From contig NC_083560.1 of NCBI RefSeq assembly GCF_019925205.1, positions 52,498,270-52,562,269 of the forward strand: DNA of 64,000 nucleotides, in the 5' to 3' direction. The translations under genes were made by a program, and so were the position numbers. Within the stretch, counting starts at the first letter, position 1. Each line of letters opens with the position of its first letter. Origin of the DNA: Metopolophium dirhodum (taxonomy: Eukaryota > Arthropoda > Insecta > Hemiptera > Aphididae). This document shows positions 1-14,390 of this stretch, piece after piece. The notes under the pieces were generated by a model, which was given only the letters and a program-made list of their open reading frames with translations, was not told the DNA's origin and did no database searches.

Positions 1-137
1 CAGTGTCGTCGACCCATTCGTCGAAAGCGACGGGAGTGCAAGTGACGCCAGCCCCGATTGCCGCCCGCAGCTGTTGCAACGCTCCACTGGGTCAACTGCC
101 GCGCCATCGTCGTGGTATCATCTTCCGTCCTTATCAG
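1..137. other. GC-rich edge fragment, possible exon end
   Basis: The first 137 bases are GC-rich, whereas the sequence just to the right is AT-rich. The plus-strand frame from base 2 is open and protein-like (VVDPFVESDGSASDASPDC...), with purine-first codons. It could end at TATCAG|GTCGTA (137/138). The minus strand also has an open frame ending AFDEWVDDT at the window edge. The strand therefore cannot be decided, and the fragment may also be non-coding. Confidence 0.25.
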
Positions 138-3100
138 GTCGTACACACGCGATTTATTTGTCAACAAACACTATTTTCTTTTGCATTTGTATTATTTTTT
201 TGTTTCTTGATTTATTGATTCACGCGATCGTATGTGATCGCGCTTATAATACTAACCCTAGTCAGTAAGAGAGTCTTTTGCAGAACACCACAATAAATTG
301 TTCTGCACCATATTTATCGACCCATTGTTGTTATTGTAATTAGGTACCTCTCATTCATCACCTTAGCACTCATACATCCTAAAGATTTGAACCTAGCTTT
401 AATACAGTCCACTTTCGATCTCTCACTCTCCCCTCCTTACAGGGCTATCGACAGGTACCTACGACTTAAGTAACTACACGCCCGACGCATAACGTGTTGG
501 CCGCCGTCCGTGCGCGCACGTATCCGTCACCGGCTTTACAGGTGCAGCCGTCATCCGCACAATATTATATAGTATTTTTAAACTTTTTCTAACTTAACCG
601 ACCCACTACCCTCTCCCCTCCCGCACCTTTGTCACCAGCAGATAACCGTTTTCGCACATTTCGACCAATCAGCGCCATTGTTTTTATACTACAGTACCAC
701 CTACCTATATAATATTATATGTATTATGTAGTGACGCAGCATCGTGCGGGGCTCGATAACGGACAATAACGGTGAAAACATTGTCGTTGACAATAGTCAT
801 TCGCATACAAAACAATTCACGCCTACGCGTCCGTTTGTTGTTGTCGGAATATCAATCTCAAATCTCGACATGTAAATCGTGTACCGCAGACCGAGCGTTA
901 TGGCCGCAGGCGTTTACCACCACTCGCCGCGGGCACCGAGACACAGCGTGTTTTATACAGCGTGCTTTTCATAATATTGATAATAATGATATTATTACTA
1001 TCGTCTGCGCGTGCACGGGTCTTGTTTTTCGTACCGTAAAACTATGGGTTGTCAATAGGGGCAGTAACTCTAAAAAACTATTGTTTGCGAAAACATTTTT
1101 TATTTCGGTTTTATTGCCGTCTTATCGCAGAAATCGAGTGCTATTTTTATTTTTTTTTTTATATCGCTGAAATACAAAACGCGCGCCACCGACTATAACC
1201 GCGTAAACGCGAACACGGTGGATTCGAATCGCGTATAGGTAGTAATAACAATAAGTAATAACAATGTGATATATTGGACTAAATATAATAATATAATATA
1301 ACCGTTTTGTATTCGTGAGACGTCGAGAAGTCAAACGAATCGGCACCGCACTGTTATAATAATGTGTCGGTTCAAACGGAAACCGCGTGAGTTATAACTT
1401 AATACCTACCTACGTATAATATAAATACGCCACGTGTGTATTACACCGACTGCAGGGTTATTTTCACATTTTTATATAATACGCGTCACCGAAATACCGT
1501 GCAGTAGATAAGGACGGGTGCGCATAATTGGGTGGGTCTGACGACTGCACACACACGCACACACATAATATTATATATATATAGGTACCTACCTCCTGTA
1601 TATTTATATATATTACGTCCGGACCCTGTGAAATTGTTTTATATATATATTTTTTTTTTCCAAAAGGGTAGAAAAAGTATTCGGTCTTCGTTTAAAACAA
1701 AAAAAAAAAAAAAAAACCGAAACGAAATATATATATAAAAAAAAAAGGAAATGTTCGTGAGAGCCACCCGGCGTATTCAAATGCGTACCCCAGTATCGAT
1801 CGCCGTACACCCCCACCCCCACTCGTCCGGCCTAGGCAATGCTGATTTCCCGGGAGACAAGCGGGCGTTAAAAGAGGACGATGTACAGTGCCGTATAGTC
1901 ATCTTCTGTCTTACAAAACGGATTCCGTCAGAGCTCACGGGCGAGCACATACGTGCGGCAAATAATGGAGATGAACGCTGTCTGAACGTTAAAAATAATA
2001 AGCCTTGTTATGCATACATCTAGGTACCGTGGCATACGATCTTACCTATACCGAACTTCTACGCACTCATGTGCATTATTGTATGTGTTCTTCGTATATT
2101 ATCATTATTATTGTAGAGTGAATACTCCACAGATAGTATCTCTTGTCCGCTATTGTTGTAGTATTTGTGAATATTACAATAATAATAATAATATATTGGT
2201 ATAGGTACGGATGTTAAACTACTAAGTGCAATATGCGTAGGTACGCTTTAGGTTTAAATGTATAATACAACCTTTGTACAATCCGCCCAGCACTACGAGA
2301 AGAAAAAAATATAATAAATAAAATATTAACGCGACGTAGGGTTTTTAATAAATATTTTTCGCGTGTCTGTGAAGTCAAACGAGAATATTTATACTTGTAT
2401 TATTGGGTGGTTGCCATGGACGTTATAATATTCATTAACCTCAAACAACACTGTCAGCTGTCTGAAAACTATAAAATGAAGAGTTAACTAGCGGTAAGTG
2501 GTTATGATTGATTTTAGTTGTATACAAAATTTAAATTTATAATAGAATATTTGCGCATAAACAATGTGGGGTTAAAAATGTATTATGTTGGATCTCTGAC
2601 CAAAGATTTGAGTTTTATATATAAATCATAAATTCAATAATATTGTATTGCTACTTATATATATGAAAACCTTGGTGGAAACGGAGTTTAGATTAATAAA
2701 TTGGTAATTGAAACAATTACGTAGCTCGTGTAGGTATTCCATATCCAAATGCAGCATTAAAAGAGTTCAACTATATTATTAATTAAATGATTGAACTACT
2801 GAATAAACTGGAGAAAATTAAAACCAAAACTTTTAATTTATATTAAATGCAATAATTCGATAAATAATTGGTTGTTATCTATTTAATTTGATCCAATACA
2901 GGCAATAGTATTTCAAGGTAGTGTAATTTTATTTTTTACTTATTTATTCTTGTATAAAAAACTGTGTATAAACTGTCTTAATAGTTAATATGAAACGTAT
3001 AATGCTTGCATAATACATTAATACACTGCAGATATTTCATTATATTTCTTACTGTGTTACAAACGAGCTTATACGCTAAAATATTCTCATCACACATCTA

Positions 3101-6100
3101 ATAGAATTTATTATTGCGGTGGCATTTTCATAAATTTATAACAAAAAAAAATTATATTTTATATTTAACTCAAAATTCCTATTTAGTAATTGTTTTTTAT
3201 TAGAATATTTATTAAAATTATAAATTAATCCTGCATAGTTCATGAACATTTACAGACGTAAAATTTTTAGCAAAAAATAGTTATTTATGTACCAATCTTA
3301 ACGGTGTGTGGTTCTCAGGGAGTAAGAGTAAGGGATCAACATTCATGCTATGAACATTGTATAATATTTTAATCTATTTCATAATATTTCAGAATATTAT
3401 ATATGTTATAATGTATCATGCTACATGGCATAGGTAAAATACAATTTAAATTGAGTAAACGCTGATGCACACACAATTATTTGGGAATAAAATAAATAAT
3501 CGAAACTAACAGACACTAGAATGTTTTTATGGTGAATAAATTATACAAACCTATATTGTACTTTATACTTAGTAATATTGTTCAATATGTTCAATGTTCA
3601 TTTAAATGTATTTAAAAAATAAAAACACAATTGTTGTATACATTTTAAAGTTAAAATGTAATTGTAATTTGATTGATTACTGTGTTTTTAATTATTGCTT
3701 TAACGTATAATATATTATGTTATACTATATATTGTTATGCAGAAATATTATTATATGAAAATAATTACTAATAAATAATATTATACCTACCCATCCTACA
3801 CACTTCAGTTATTATAATTTATATGCAAGATAATTCCAAAAAATATATTGAGTGTAACACTTTAGACTATAAAACGTTAGTTTAGAATTTCAGAACATAA
3901 ATTACCAATTCCGTTTTATTGGCCATTACACGGGGTAAAAACGATTATATATTTCCAATAAATGAATATATTATAAGTTTCCGAAAAAAACATTTTCTAA
4001 TTAATTTTATACGCCCCATGAATGTTTTAACGTACACAATATTATGCTAGAAATAATAATAATTATAAGAAATAATCAAATTATTGTAAGGCAATAAGTT
4101 AAAGAACAAGTAATTAATTATAAAATTAATGAAAAACAATAACATAGCATGTAGGAGAAATACAATGAAGAGCGTTGATGGCATGGAATGATATTATTAT
4201 TGTAGGTCAAGTGTCGTCCGAAACTTGAATTTCATAATGTCCGCTCTCGTGAAAGTTGCTACTCTAAAAAGTGTTGTGTTTGAAAAGTTATTTATCATAA
4301 AATAATTTGATGGAAAATTTCCGACAGGCCGTAATAGTTATCGATTTTATATACACACAACATATTACACCTTTAAAGGAAAAATATATTAAGTCAAACA
4401 ACGAGAACACTTGGAACCAATTCGGTGACATGAAGTATTCAATAAAATATAGTGCAATAGCCAATAATGACGTCAAAATAGTTTATTTATAATTTTGATG
4501 TTGATAATAAATTACGTCAAACAGAATTCGTCAATCAATAGATACCTAATATGTTTTTAATGTATGGGTTTTGTTTTTAACGAACTTAAACAATATTGAA
4601 AAAGCTAATATTATAAAAAAGCGGTTTCACTCGCAATTCGGAACATTCAAATGTGACTGCAAAATGGGATTGTATTTAATAGTTACTGGAGACATAATAC
4701 CGAAATAATTAATATATTATTTGGTTAGTTTACACACACGTAGAAATCGCATTATAAATGTTTTATTCCTACACTTCCTAAGGAGCACATTTTCACGAAT
4801 CCCAGCAGTTTGGCAATCAGATACCGATGGAAAGACTGCGTGTATAAAAGCAATTCGAAAACAGTCGATCGAGACAGTAAAATGTACGGTACATTCGAAT
4901 TAATTAACTCGTATATGTAAACGGAATCTCTGACGCAGCAAATGTGAACGCATTATAATATTAATTGTTTGAAAACATCTGCAACAAATGCGGTAGAATA
5001 GGTATACCACGTGATTATTTTTTATATTTAATTCGATGCTGTGTTTTATTTACGTAGTTATATAGGTATACAAACATATTATACGGTTACTTTGACTGGT
5101 AGGCCAACCACTTATAACAGGGTAAATTAAAAAAATTCAATTGCCACGGCTTTGAGGATTGAAATTAGAGTAGGTATTATAATATTATTTAAATTGTACA
5201 AAGTTGAAAAAAAACTTAGTGGTAGGCCGTAGAGCTAAATGGCGTTTAATCATGAAACTATAATAATTATTCGCAATTTTTTATCGCCAACACGTCATAG
5301 ACTGAGTAATGTAATTTCCTACTCCCAATTAAAATCATCACAGAACTTTTTCTAGTTCTTGTTGCCTGAGCACCGTGCATGAGGAAACCTAGAAAAGTCA
5401 TTCGACGACTCTGAATTTTAATTTCGACATCATATGATCAGCGTAATGTTGAGAGAATGCCGAATATTTGCAAAAAACATGTCCATATTATGTAAGATGC
5501 ATAGCTTAGGTTAAACCTAACCGATTCGATTTTGGTTTTCAGATGCGAACTTCTCTGAGTAATAGCTGAGCTATGCCAATTGAAAATCGATTTTTTTTTT
5601 TTAGTGCGTCATCACATATTATTATAACGGTCTGATATCTGTTTACCTGTAAAATCAAACGCATCGGCCACTGCATAATCTAAAATCCCACACAATGATT
5701 ATCCGTACGGCGAATTTACAAACCAGAATTTAGTGCATAGAATAGTACAGAATAACATCTTTTTAATGGTTTTTTCTTTACCATAGCTAGTCGTACCGAA
5801 GTGCATAAATTATAATACTTGACCTAGGTAACTGTAAACGTCACGTCAACTCTGTATGTAGTAAGTATAATGTAAGAACCGTCGGCTGTTATATTATGCG
5901 TCTCTGATTTTCTTCTACTTACCTACTCAAACTTTGTGCGTGCTATATATTTTATTTCAAGAACTTAACCATCGACGGCATAACAATACCCGCCAACCCC
6001 TTTTATATGGTTTTATATTTATCATTAATATTTATTATCAAGATAATCTCATACGAACTTCTGGAATCGTATAGGGACTATCGTACGTTTGACGTCTTAT

Positions 6101-7499
6101 TAGGAATAAAATATAATTTCCGGGACTATTATTTTTAACAAAAGATTATGAATACCATTATACACAAATCCTCGCAATGCACAAAATACACTGTACTATA
6201 CCACCTACTGTAATGTGCGGTTGTATGGAAGTAATATTCGTATATTATATTATACTATAATACAAGAATGTTCGAAGGAAAAATACCACAAACAAATTTA
6301 TGAAAATGAATTGATTGTGAACATTTATAGAAATGTTGTAAAGGTAGAGTGAATATATGTTGTTCGTTTAATTTCTTTGCATATAAAAAAAAATAGTTAA
6401 TGAGAATAAATAAAAATTGAATAATAAGGAAGCATTATAAAAGTTTAATGATTTTTCTTATTAATAAATAATATAATAATATAGACAATACAATGTGGTG
6501 CCAAAAACAAAAGTTAGAATTCAATAGAAGTTTCTTTATATATTGTGCTTACAATAAAAATAAATAATAAAACAAAAAATAGTATACATTTTGAATTAAT
6601 ATTAAACTGTAAAAGAAAATTATAGTTTAAAAACGGAGTAGTGGAGACAGTGGCCAGATGTGAAGTCATAATTTCGAAATAATGCATGTCGTAACACTAT
6701 TGTAATGTAAAACGTTTGGTTTAGTGTATTATACATATATTTTGAGCCATAATGTATATGTATATACATTAGATATAATGCATAGATATTGTATGATATT
6801 TAACATAATGTAATACCTTATTTAGTAATTTCAGTAATTAGTACAATTTATAGACAAACGATTATTAAACGCATGTTATGCATAATATATGTAATCCGCC
6901 AGCACGTAATTGTACTTTTGTACCGTATAGGTACTATATTAATTGTTGTGAACAACTACAAATTATAATACATACATAGGTACCTATAATATGTAAAATA
7001 ATAATAATATTCATGTAAACGTATAATTAATGTCCCGGAAATTACTTTTAAGTACTTAGCTACTTAAATATTTTAAGAAAGTATTAAGAAATACTTAATT
7101 TTTATGAAAAACGAAAAATAAACGTTGATCAAAACACATATGTTTACACTGTCGTTACAGTACATTAATTCAGTACTAAATTAATATTTTTTAATCGAAT
7201 TAGTTAACTTTGTAGGTACAACACCGAACGAATAGGGTCACAATCATGTCTTACGATTAAACTCTAAAATATTGTTTAATTTAAAATACCCATAATGTAT
7301 ATTGGAATGTAATACGAAAATATTTGATAGACGATTATTTCAACGACATTATAAAATATATTGTACGGGCCTGCCTTGTGCCTGGATATTTTGATAGTAT
7401 ATTTCGTTCTCGACACCCACAGAATATCACATCATAACCATGTGCAGCGTAACATCTGTGTACCATTGTACTGTTATACGATTATCATCATAGTATGTA
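138..7499. other. AT-rich non-coding stretch with a CpG-rich patch at about 480-1240
   Basis: No gene is supported. The 480-1240 part is richer in CpG (GTGCGCGCACG, CGCGGGCACCGAG) and may be regulatory. TAGGTACC-type palindromes occur at about 344, 454, 1583, 2021 and 6978. A 90-codon ATG frame at 1751-2023 has a moderately GC-rich first half but no recognisable motif. The rest is AT-rich with homopolymers. Confidence 0.6.
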
Positions 7500-8330
7500 C
7501 ACATTACTCTTCTGATTGTTATACGGATAAAACACACGGCAGTACGTCCACCGCCTCTCCAGGCCTAACCTCTTCTAACCCATCCAGATAATCCGAATGC
7601 CTCGTATAACAAAATATTGCATAATATGTGTCTTTTTTGGCTAACGCGTGACATGCGTACCTCCACGCGTTTCCTGCCAATATCATCATACTGTTTAATA
7701 GATACTCGATAATATTATGATTAGGGCGCGTTGACACCCGCACGCGGACAGCTACCCTCTCCCGGCTACTGGGAAATTGTTCGTGGAAACGCCACCGTAC
7801 ACGCGTTGTATATGGCACGGTAATAATAATCCTATATATGACGGCCGACCCGACCCAAAGAGCAGGCGAAATTCCGAGCACGGGAATCGGTAAACATTGC
7901 GTTGCGAAACGTATTGCCTCGGTGGATGGTGCTGCAGAGTGTTGTGCTAGCTCGAGAAATAGTAAACACGGTTATAATATTATGTACCTAGGTATACGCG
8001 GTTAGAGACACATTGGATGTGCTCGTCGTGGCGTCTTGAACAGCGCGAACGGCGCTGCGCGGTGGCGACGGTGAACCAGAAAAAGCGCTGACGCTGACGG
8101 GCGGACCGACTACGGCGACGTGGGTGGATGTCTATTGTGTCACGTTCGAAAGAAATGATAAATCGTCGTTGAGGTCATCGAAAAACGTTTCCAAGCCGAG
8201 TCTTACACACCTGCACGGGCGTGCTGCAGCGCCTGCAGGTTTGCCCCGAAAACGATCGAGACATTATATTTTTGTCTGCGTACACACTCGTGTGGCGTGT
8301 GGAAATTATATCCGGAGCGCAGTATAAATT
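7500..8330. promoter_or_regulatory. CpG-rich patch, possible promoter or untranslated exon
   Basis: Base composition is clearly higher in GC and CpG than the flanks, for example AACGGCGCTGCGCGGTGGCG near 8050. Open frames here start at TTG or GTG and show no domain. It could be a promoter with a first untranslated exon, or a conserved regulatory region. Confidence 0.3.
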
Positions 8331-10395
8331 CGACGTTTCTCGACATTTTCTCGTGATAACCAGCGGCTAGGGATAGGTTCCGCAAAACTTTTCTCTCGTA
8401 CGGCCACATAAAGTGTTTTCCGACCAAAAAAAAATAATCATTGTAAAAAACCAACGCATATAAATACGTTGTATATAAAAATATATTTACCAACTACCTT
8501 AGATCGCAAGAAATCTAAAAAAAAAAATAAAAAAAAATACGTAATATATTATTCCGTTTGACATTTATCAGCCAATATAATATATGTATATAATATATTA
8601 TAGACATATGAGTATTGTACATAGAGGTTGTGGTATCGATTTCTTTGAATGTATTATTATACTCGAGTGTGTGTAGGTCTATCGTATACAAATTCTCAGC
8701 GCGCACGCACACGCACACACTCACAGACTCAGATATATAATTCTGGTACTATATGTGTATTCGATAAACAGACGGAAGAAATAAAAACGATAATATTATT
8801 TTCGAAAAAGACGAAATAATTTGAAATTTCACACCATTTATTCGCAGCTCGATACATACATATAGGTACGCGAGATAACAATAGAAACGTTTCGATGTCA
8901 TATTCGACGAGTGTCTCTTTTTTTTAGGTTTTCCACGCCGCTTGTATTATCTAAGTTGTGAGGAGAAGTACCCATACTTCTGGAAAAGAAGGTATTTCTT
9001 GGAATTCACATTAATAATTATTATGTTAATTTAATTTATTGAAAGTCGATACATACATTAGGTAGCTTCGAATCGGAAGATGTATTATTTAGTAAATAGG
9101 CTAAGAATAGTGTTACGACAGTGTGTTACTATACGACGACATATTATTATCATAAATACACCGATCCTGCTGTAAGAAATTTATACAGAAAATTAAGTGG
9201 ATTGAAAAAAAAACTATATATCGGTTCATAATAATGTAAGTACTTACTCTGTATTATCTGCAGTTATAACATATCCCTCACATGTAGATATATAATAAAT
9301 GTATGGATGAAATATAAGAGTAAGTTTTCACGTCAAAGAATAATAATATTATGTTATATGGCAAAATAAAATATATGCATTACGCATGCAATCATGACTA
9401 TCGGACATGGATGGCGTGATGTGACGGACTAATTGATAAATATGTGTAGCAAAGCCACTGCGATAATATAATAATAATATTGTTCTAACTATCAGATCGA
9501 ATATATTATATTTATTTATATGATCGGGACGGAATGTGCTTATTAATGGCCACGTACCTACGAAATAACAGCGGTCACGTACGGCATCCGAAAATTCAAA
9601 CCGAAATAATAATAATATTCCGGTCGCGATAAACGCAAATAACAATAATTGATTCAAACACGTCCCGCCGTTGGCAAAATTTTACTTCCTCCTCCATCCA
9701 CCCATATTACGACAACGGTGAAAACACGCTCTGAACGAATAAGTTTTACCCCTTAAATGGATGGGTGGCGGCGCGCACGTCCCACGCCACGTCAAAACGT
9801 TAAAACGTTAAGATTGATGGTTACCCGAAATTAAAAAAAAAAAATAGACATAGAGAGAGACGGCAAAAAAGAGAGAACCTTTGAGAGCTTTTCTCACCCC
9901 CGACCTTTTTTTAACGGTGGGGTGACGCACGACACGCGTCCTAACTTACGTATGTGACTTACAGCCGCACGTATAATGTAATACAACCAAGGGACTCTGT
10001 TTTTCCAACATACCGTGGTTTCCATCACCTGTATTTCTCGTGACATAGTGATATGGTATATTTCAGTAGGTAATTGTGTTTTTAATATATTAGGTACTAT
10101 ATATGATGAGATTTCCAGAAAACTACAAAATTTCATAAATTTTAACTTATTATTATTAAAATCGCCTCATTCGCTATATTTTATGTCTTTACTGTTTTGT
10201 AACCCACTATTATTTTTAATCTTGACGTTCGAAACAACACATATGTAGAATGAATTCCAGAACGATAAAATCTTTTTTTTTCGGGAATTTTGTACCATCG
10301 GAATTCGGAATATAATATGAAACTATTATTTCCACTTTTAATTATTAGTATTCGTAATGCTCGATTACGTTTTGTTTTTTAACTTTTTATATTCA
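8331..10395. other. Non-coding, nothing recognised
   Basis: AT-rich, with A and T runs and a GC-richer pocket at about 9660-9800 (GGATGGGTGGCGGCGCGCAC). The 102-codon minus frame at 9349-9657 looks signal-peptide-like but begins at TTG. Confidence 0.6.
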
Positions 10396-10545
10396 TCTTA
10401 ATTGATGTTCAACTTCTGTCAGCATTTTTATACCATCATTAGCAATAGTTCTCAGCTGCTGCAGATGGCCAGCAGCTTGTTCGCTAATTAAATTGCTTAC
10501 TGTTTTTTGTACCACTAACCGTAATCGATGGAAGTTTGTGTAGTT
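10396..10545 (-). pseudogene. Short coding-like relic or terminal exon fragment
   Basis: The minus-strand frame ends with a helix-forming, protein-like stretch (VVQKTVSNLISEQAAGHLQQ, continuing LRTIANDGIKMLTEVEHQL) and stops at TGA. Upstream the frame runs into poly-A and poly-C. An adjacent frame carries a second protein-like piece (KIVFKLHKLPS), as if a frameshift separates the two. No ATG or acceptor is convincing. It may be the tail of a decayed gene, a retrocopy or a transposon fragment. The family is not recognised. Confidence 0.3.
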
Positions 10546-10575
10546 TAAACACGATTTTGAATACGCTTTCTTCTG

Positions 10576-10601
10576 TTTTTTTTTTTTTTTGGGGGGGGGG
10601 G
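10576..10601 (+). repeat. Poly-T run followed by poly-G run
   Basis: Fifteen T are followed directly by eleven G. Long G runs are rare in this AT-rich DNA. The run interrupts a minus-strand frame that continues into the possible coding relic at 10396-10545. Confidence 0.9.
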
Positions 10602-10859
10602 ATAACAAGCTGTAACCATTTATTATTTATCATTGTATTATTAGTATTAGTGTTAGTATAATTGGTCATACTCACGTAAAGGTCAATAATTGTTTCTGTA
10701 ATTGAGTATTATTATTTCTCGTTTATAATTCTATCACAAATGTTTTTGATGTCTCGTTTTCATTTTGTAACTCAACCCAAAGATGCTTGGTCAACCGAAA
10801 ATTGATTAACATTTCGGGAAACATTGTCCGTTTGCATAGGTGCATCCATTACGAGAAAT

Positions 10860-11700
10860 GAATGGCCGAGCCACCGTCGCGCGTGCTTGACCTATATAAT
10901 TTCAAGTTAAAACGCTAATCCTCATTCGATGTTAGCGAAAACCTTTTTAACACACCTATAGTTATCATACTATTTGTACTTTAATAATAATAAAAATGAT
11001 ACACTTGATATAGCTGCTTAGGTACACTCGATGGGGGCGGCGGGTGGCACGATTGTGATATTTGTTGGTACCACACCCCGACACCCGCAACACCGCACGA
11101 GGGATGGAACCCAGCGGCGAATGATAAATCGCACATGTGTGAATTCGTACACTCCTATGCGTGAGTATAAGTTTTATACGTAATATTAGACGGTATGATA
11201 ACGTTTAAAACAAAAAACAAAAAAAAAAAAAAAGCAAAAAGGATTTTACGGATTCTTCTCAATTCCCGCGGCAAGCCCAATCCTCGTCGGGTGAGTAGTC
11301 AATTGGTTAGGGTGAGGTGGTGGACGGGAGAATTATAATGTATATAGGTGGCCGCATGAATACATTATACGGGCTCGTAATAATAATAATAATAATAATA
11401 ATAATATAATATATTATTCCGCTGTTGTTGCATTGTTATTAATATTATTATTATTATCATTATCGTTATTTCGTATTGTGAGCTCAAAAATAACGACGGC
11501 CGAGACCCGCACAGCGCGTATATAACAATATTATTGTTATTACGTTTACGCGTGGTATTATAATAGTGGGTACATACCTACAACGATGACGACGTTTAAA
11601 ACCAAAACTCGTATAATACTATTTTACTCTCACCATCCACGCGGTGAGTGAAGACGTCTCTCAGTCGTCGTCACACAAATGTATAAAAACTTTTCAGAGG
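10860..11700. promoter_or_regulatory. CpG-rich patch with splice-donor-like sites
   Basis: GC-richer DNA includes an ATG at 11031 that opens 43 codons up to ATGC|GTGAGTATAAG (donor-like, 11160/11161). A second donor-like site, GTCGG|GTGAGTAG, lies at about 11290. An unannotated first exon on the plus strand is possible, but there is no homology to support it. Confidence 0.25.
11378..11405 (+). repeat. (TAA)n microsatellite
   Basis: About nine TAA units, followed by further degenerate AAT/TTA sequence to 11460. Confidence 0.9.
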
Positions 11701-14390
11701 TGTTTTCCGTTTTCTTTTTTTTATTGTTATTGGTTTTTCCGATAGCAATAAATCTACAATATCTAGTATATATTATAATATACATGCACACATGTGTGAC
11801 TTAGGTTGTATAACGGATGAGATTACAATATTATTAAATTTCGTACAATACCACGATAGCGTCGTAGTATAATATATAATATCGCCGTACATTATAAGGT
11901 TTTTCCCATTTTCCTATACACCATAGCTACAAGATAAAACGGTCGCACACAATCACCGACCACATATACATAATACGTACCTATAATGTATGATAATTTA
12001 TTATGATATTGATGGTGTATTTCATATTTTGTTAAATATAAAATATTTTCCTAAAACAATATAATAATATGATATCATTTGTAAAGACCTCAAAATATTA
12101 TTTTCATTATCTATATGATTTCAATGTAAAATTTTAGACAGTTAAATGTAATTCAGTTCAAAATTATTGTTATAATGTCCACCAAACAAATGCAAAAACA
12201 TTTTTTTTTTTATTATTATTTTACCAGTATGGTTCATGATTTAAATTTATTCGATAAGTATTCAAAATATTTCTACTATTTACAATGTATGCCTTCATTC
12301 GACAAATATACAATAAACTTGTAATCTATGTTTATGAAAGTACAATTTTAACTAAAATGGTTAAGTGAATAATATATTATAGTTATAGACATATTATTTA
12401 AAGATCATCTTCTTTTTTTATATTACTATTATTTTTGTTTCGCGAGACACAAAATTACTGTATCCACTTAGTATAATTATGAGATACCTTATCTATAATT
12501 GGGTATTTGGAAGCATTTGTACATTTTTAGTTATTATGGTTGATTCATTCGAAGTCAAATCTATTTAATCAATTCAATATATTTTGATTCCGATTGAAGT
12601 GAAAAGTATTAATTGGATTCACTTAGTTTTTTTTTTTCTGTTACCAGACATTTTCTTTGTCAAAGAAGGTCACGGTGCGGTATTATTATATAGCATCATT
12701 AAATATCAAAAATCAAGTCGGAGTTGGAACTATACGAATAATAGGATTTTGATTTTTGTTGTAGCTTTAGTTGACGTAAATAAAAATTAGACAGTAAAAT
12801 ATTTAGAATAAATATCATTGAGAGTAGTTTCAACTGATTTCATCTGTTCTAAATAGGATTTTGCACGCGATAATTTATCATTGGTTTCAAATTCAATATT
12901 TCAACCCATCTGTACTGTATATTGCTGAGAATTTATCAACCATAATCTCGTGTTGTGTCATACCTGGTTTATTTTTTATTTAGTTTAAACCTCACATATG
13001 TGGTAGAGTGGTGAAAATATTTAATTATAGAATATTGTAAAATCTATTGGAATATAATAATATACATTCCGTAATAGTATTACTATTATAACTTTAATAG
13101 AAATTACATAATAATAATATGATACGTCGCTTATTAACTATGTACAATCGTTAATGTTTTTTAAGTCAATTAATATAGGTAACGAAATAATGTATATTAT
13201 TTCCATTATAAATTTGTTTACCAAAAACAGCGAGAGATAGACCGTTCGATAGCCTTCTGCACGCGAATGTAGTGAAATTGCCTACACACTACGCCGGCTC
13301 AGAGATAGCAATACTATTATATTGTATAACTTAATAATTAAAACATATTGATAATGTCTATGTATTTTAAAGTAAATCCTAAGCATAGTTCGATTTTATG
13401 GGCATTTTATTAGACTTGGAACCAGTACCACTCACCCACCTAACAAACATACTTAAAAATAAATTTAGTATACTGGATGGTGATGAGACAACGATGTAGT
13501 TAAAATATTATTGAACACGCACAATTCATACCATTTAAATTGTACCAATATTTCATTGTATACGCAAAATCACAATGTAAGTCATTTCCATATAGCCTCC
13601 ATAATATTATATATGATATATTAATATTACACATGGTTGGAAAAGATATTCCTCTGCCAAGTAGATGTAAATTTAGATGGTGGCCCTAAACAAATATATT
13701 AGTGCTTGAGATACGCTCACAATAATTCTTTCAAAAATCACAACTATGCGAATCATTTAAAGAACATATTTTATTATCAATCTTTAAAATAGCTTTCTGG
13801 AATGTGTCTTTTGTTTTGTATTTATCTATTATGTTTTTAAAGTTCAAGTCATTATAACCTTAATTTATGTAAATTGCATAAAACTGCTCTAAAAATATCC
13901 TGTTAAATTTACCTTTAAATTAAAAAATAAGACATATAATTAATTTAACTGACTTAGGTTTATAAAATGAACGCAATGCATGTGTATGTGACGTTCTCTT
14001 ATAAGTATTCAACTTAACTTCATACACATATATTTTACTCATATTTAAACAAATTATGTAATAAAGCAATAAATCAATAAATAATTGTGTACACAATGCA
14101 TGTGACCTATAATTTATTTTCAATATCATATCGTTAGATAATATTATACATATCAGGCACGGCTAAAATACTTTACAAAAGTATATCTATACTCCACAAC
14201 TAGACAAAAATCAGTTTTTCTGTATGACACTTAGCCATTGATACTAGTTCTGCTATGTTAATGTGTCGTGTGAGAATGCACAAAATTGGCGCGTTCTCTT
14301 AATAAAGTGTACGTACCTATAGTGAAACTGGTTTATAACAGATCACGGGACGACTGACAGTATCCATTATAGGCTGGCACATAAGAATAC
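11701..14390. other. AT-rich non-coding, nothing recognised
   Basis: Homopolymers and AT dinucleotide runs only. The few open frames have TTG or GTG starts and no motif. Confidence 0.6.

Noticed and set aside
772..1170. 132-codon plus-strand frame
   Set aside because: GTG start with no motif; the end is T-run derived.
1218..1235. GGATTCGAATCG resembling a tRNA T-loop (B box)
   Set aside because: No matching A box, acceptor stem or anticodon arm could be drawn around it.
1751..2023. 90-codon ATG frame
   Set aside because: A true ATG and a moderately GC-rich first half, but preceded by poly-A, with no motif and no splice or poly(A) context. Not strong enough to call.
7519..7881. 120-codon minus-strand frame
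   Set aside because: TTG/GTG-type start in a CpG-rich patch, with no domain and no codon pattern.
9349..9657. Signal-peptide-like minus-strand frame followed by a GTAGGT donor-like site, as in a secreted effector first exon
   Set aside because: The first codon is TTG, no ATG precedes it, and the hydrophobicity comes from ATT/TTA repeats.
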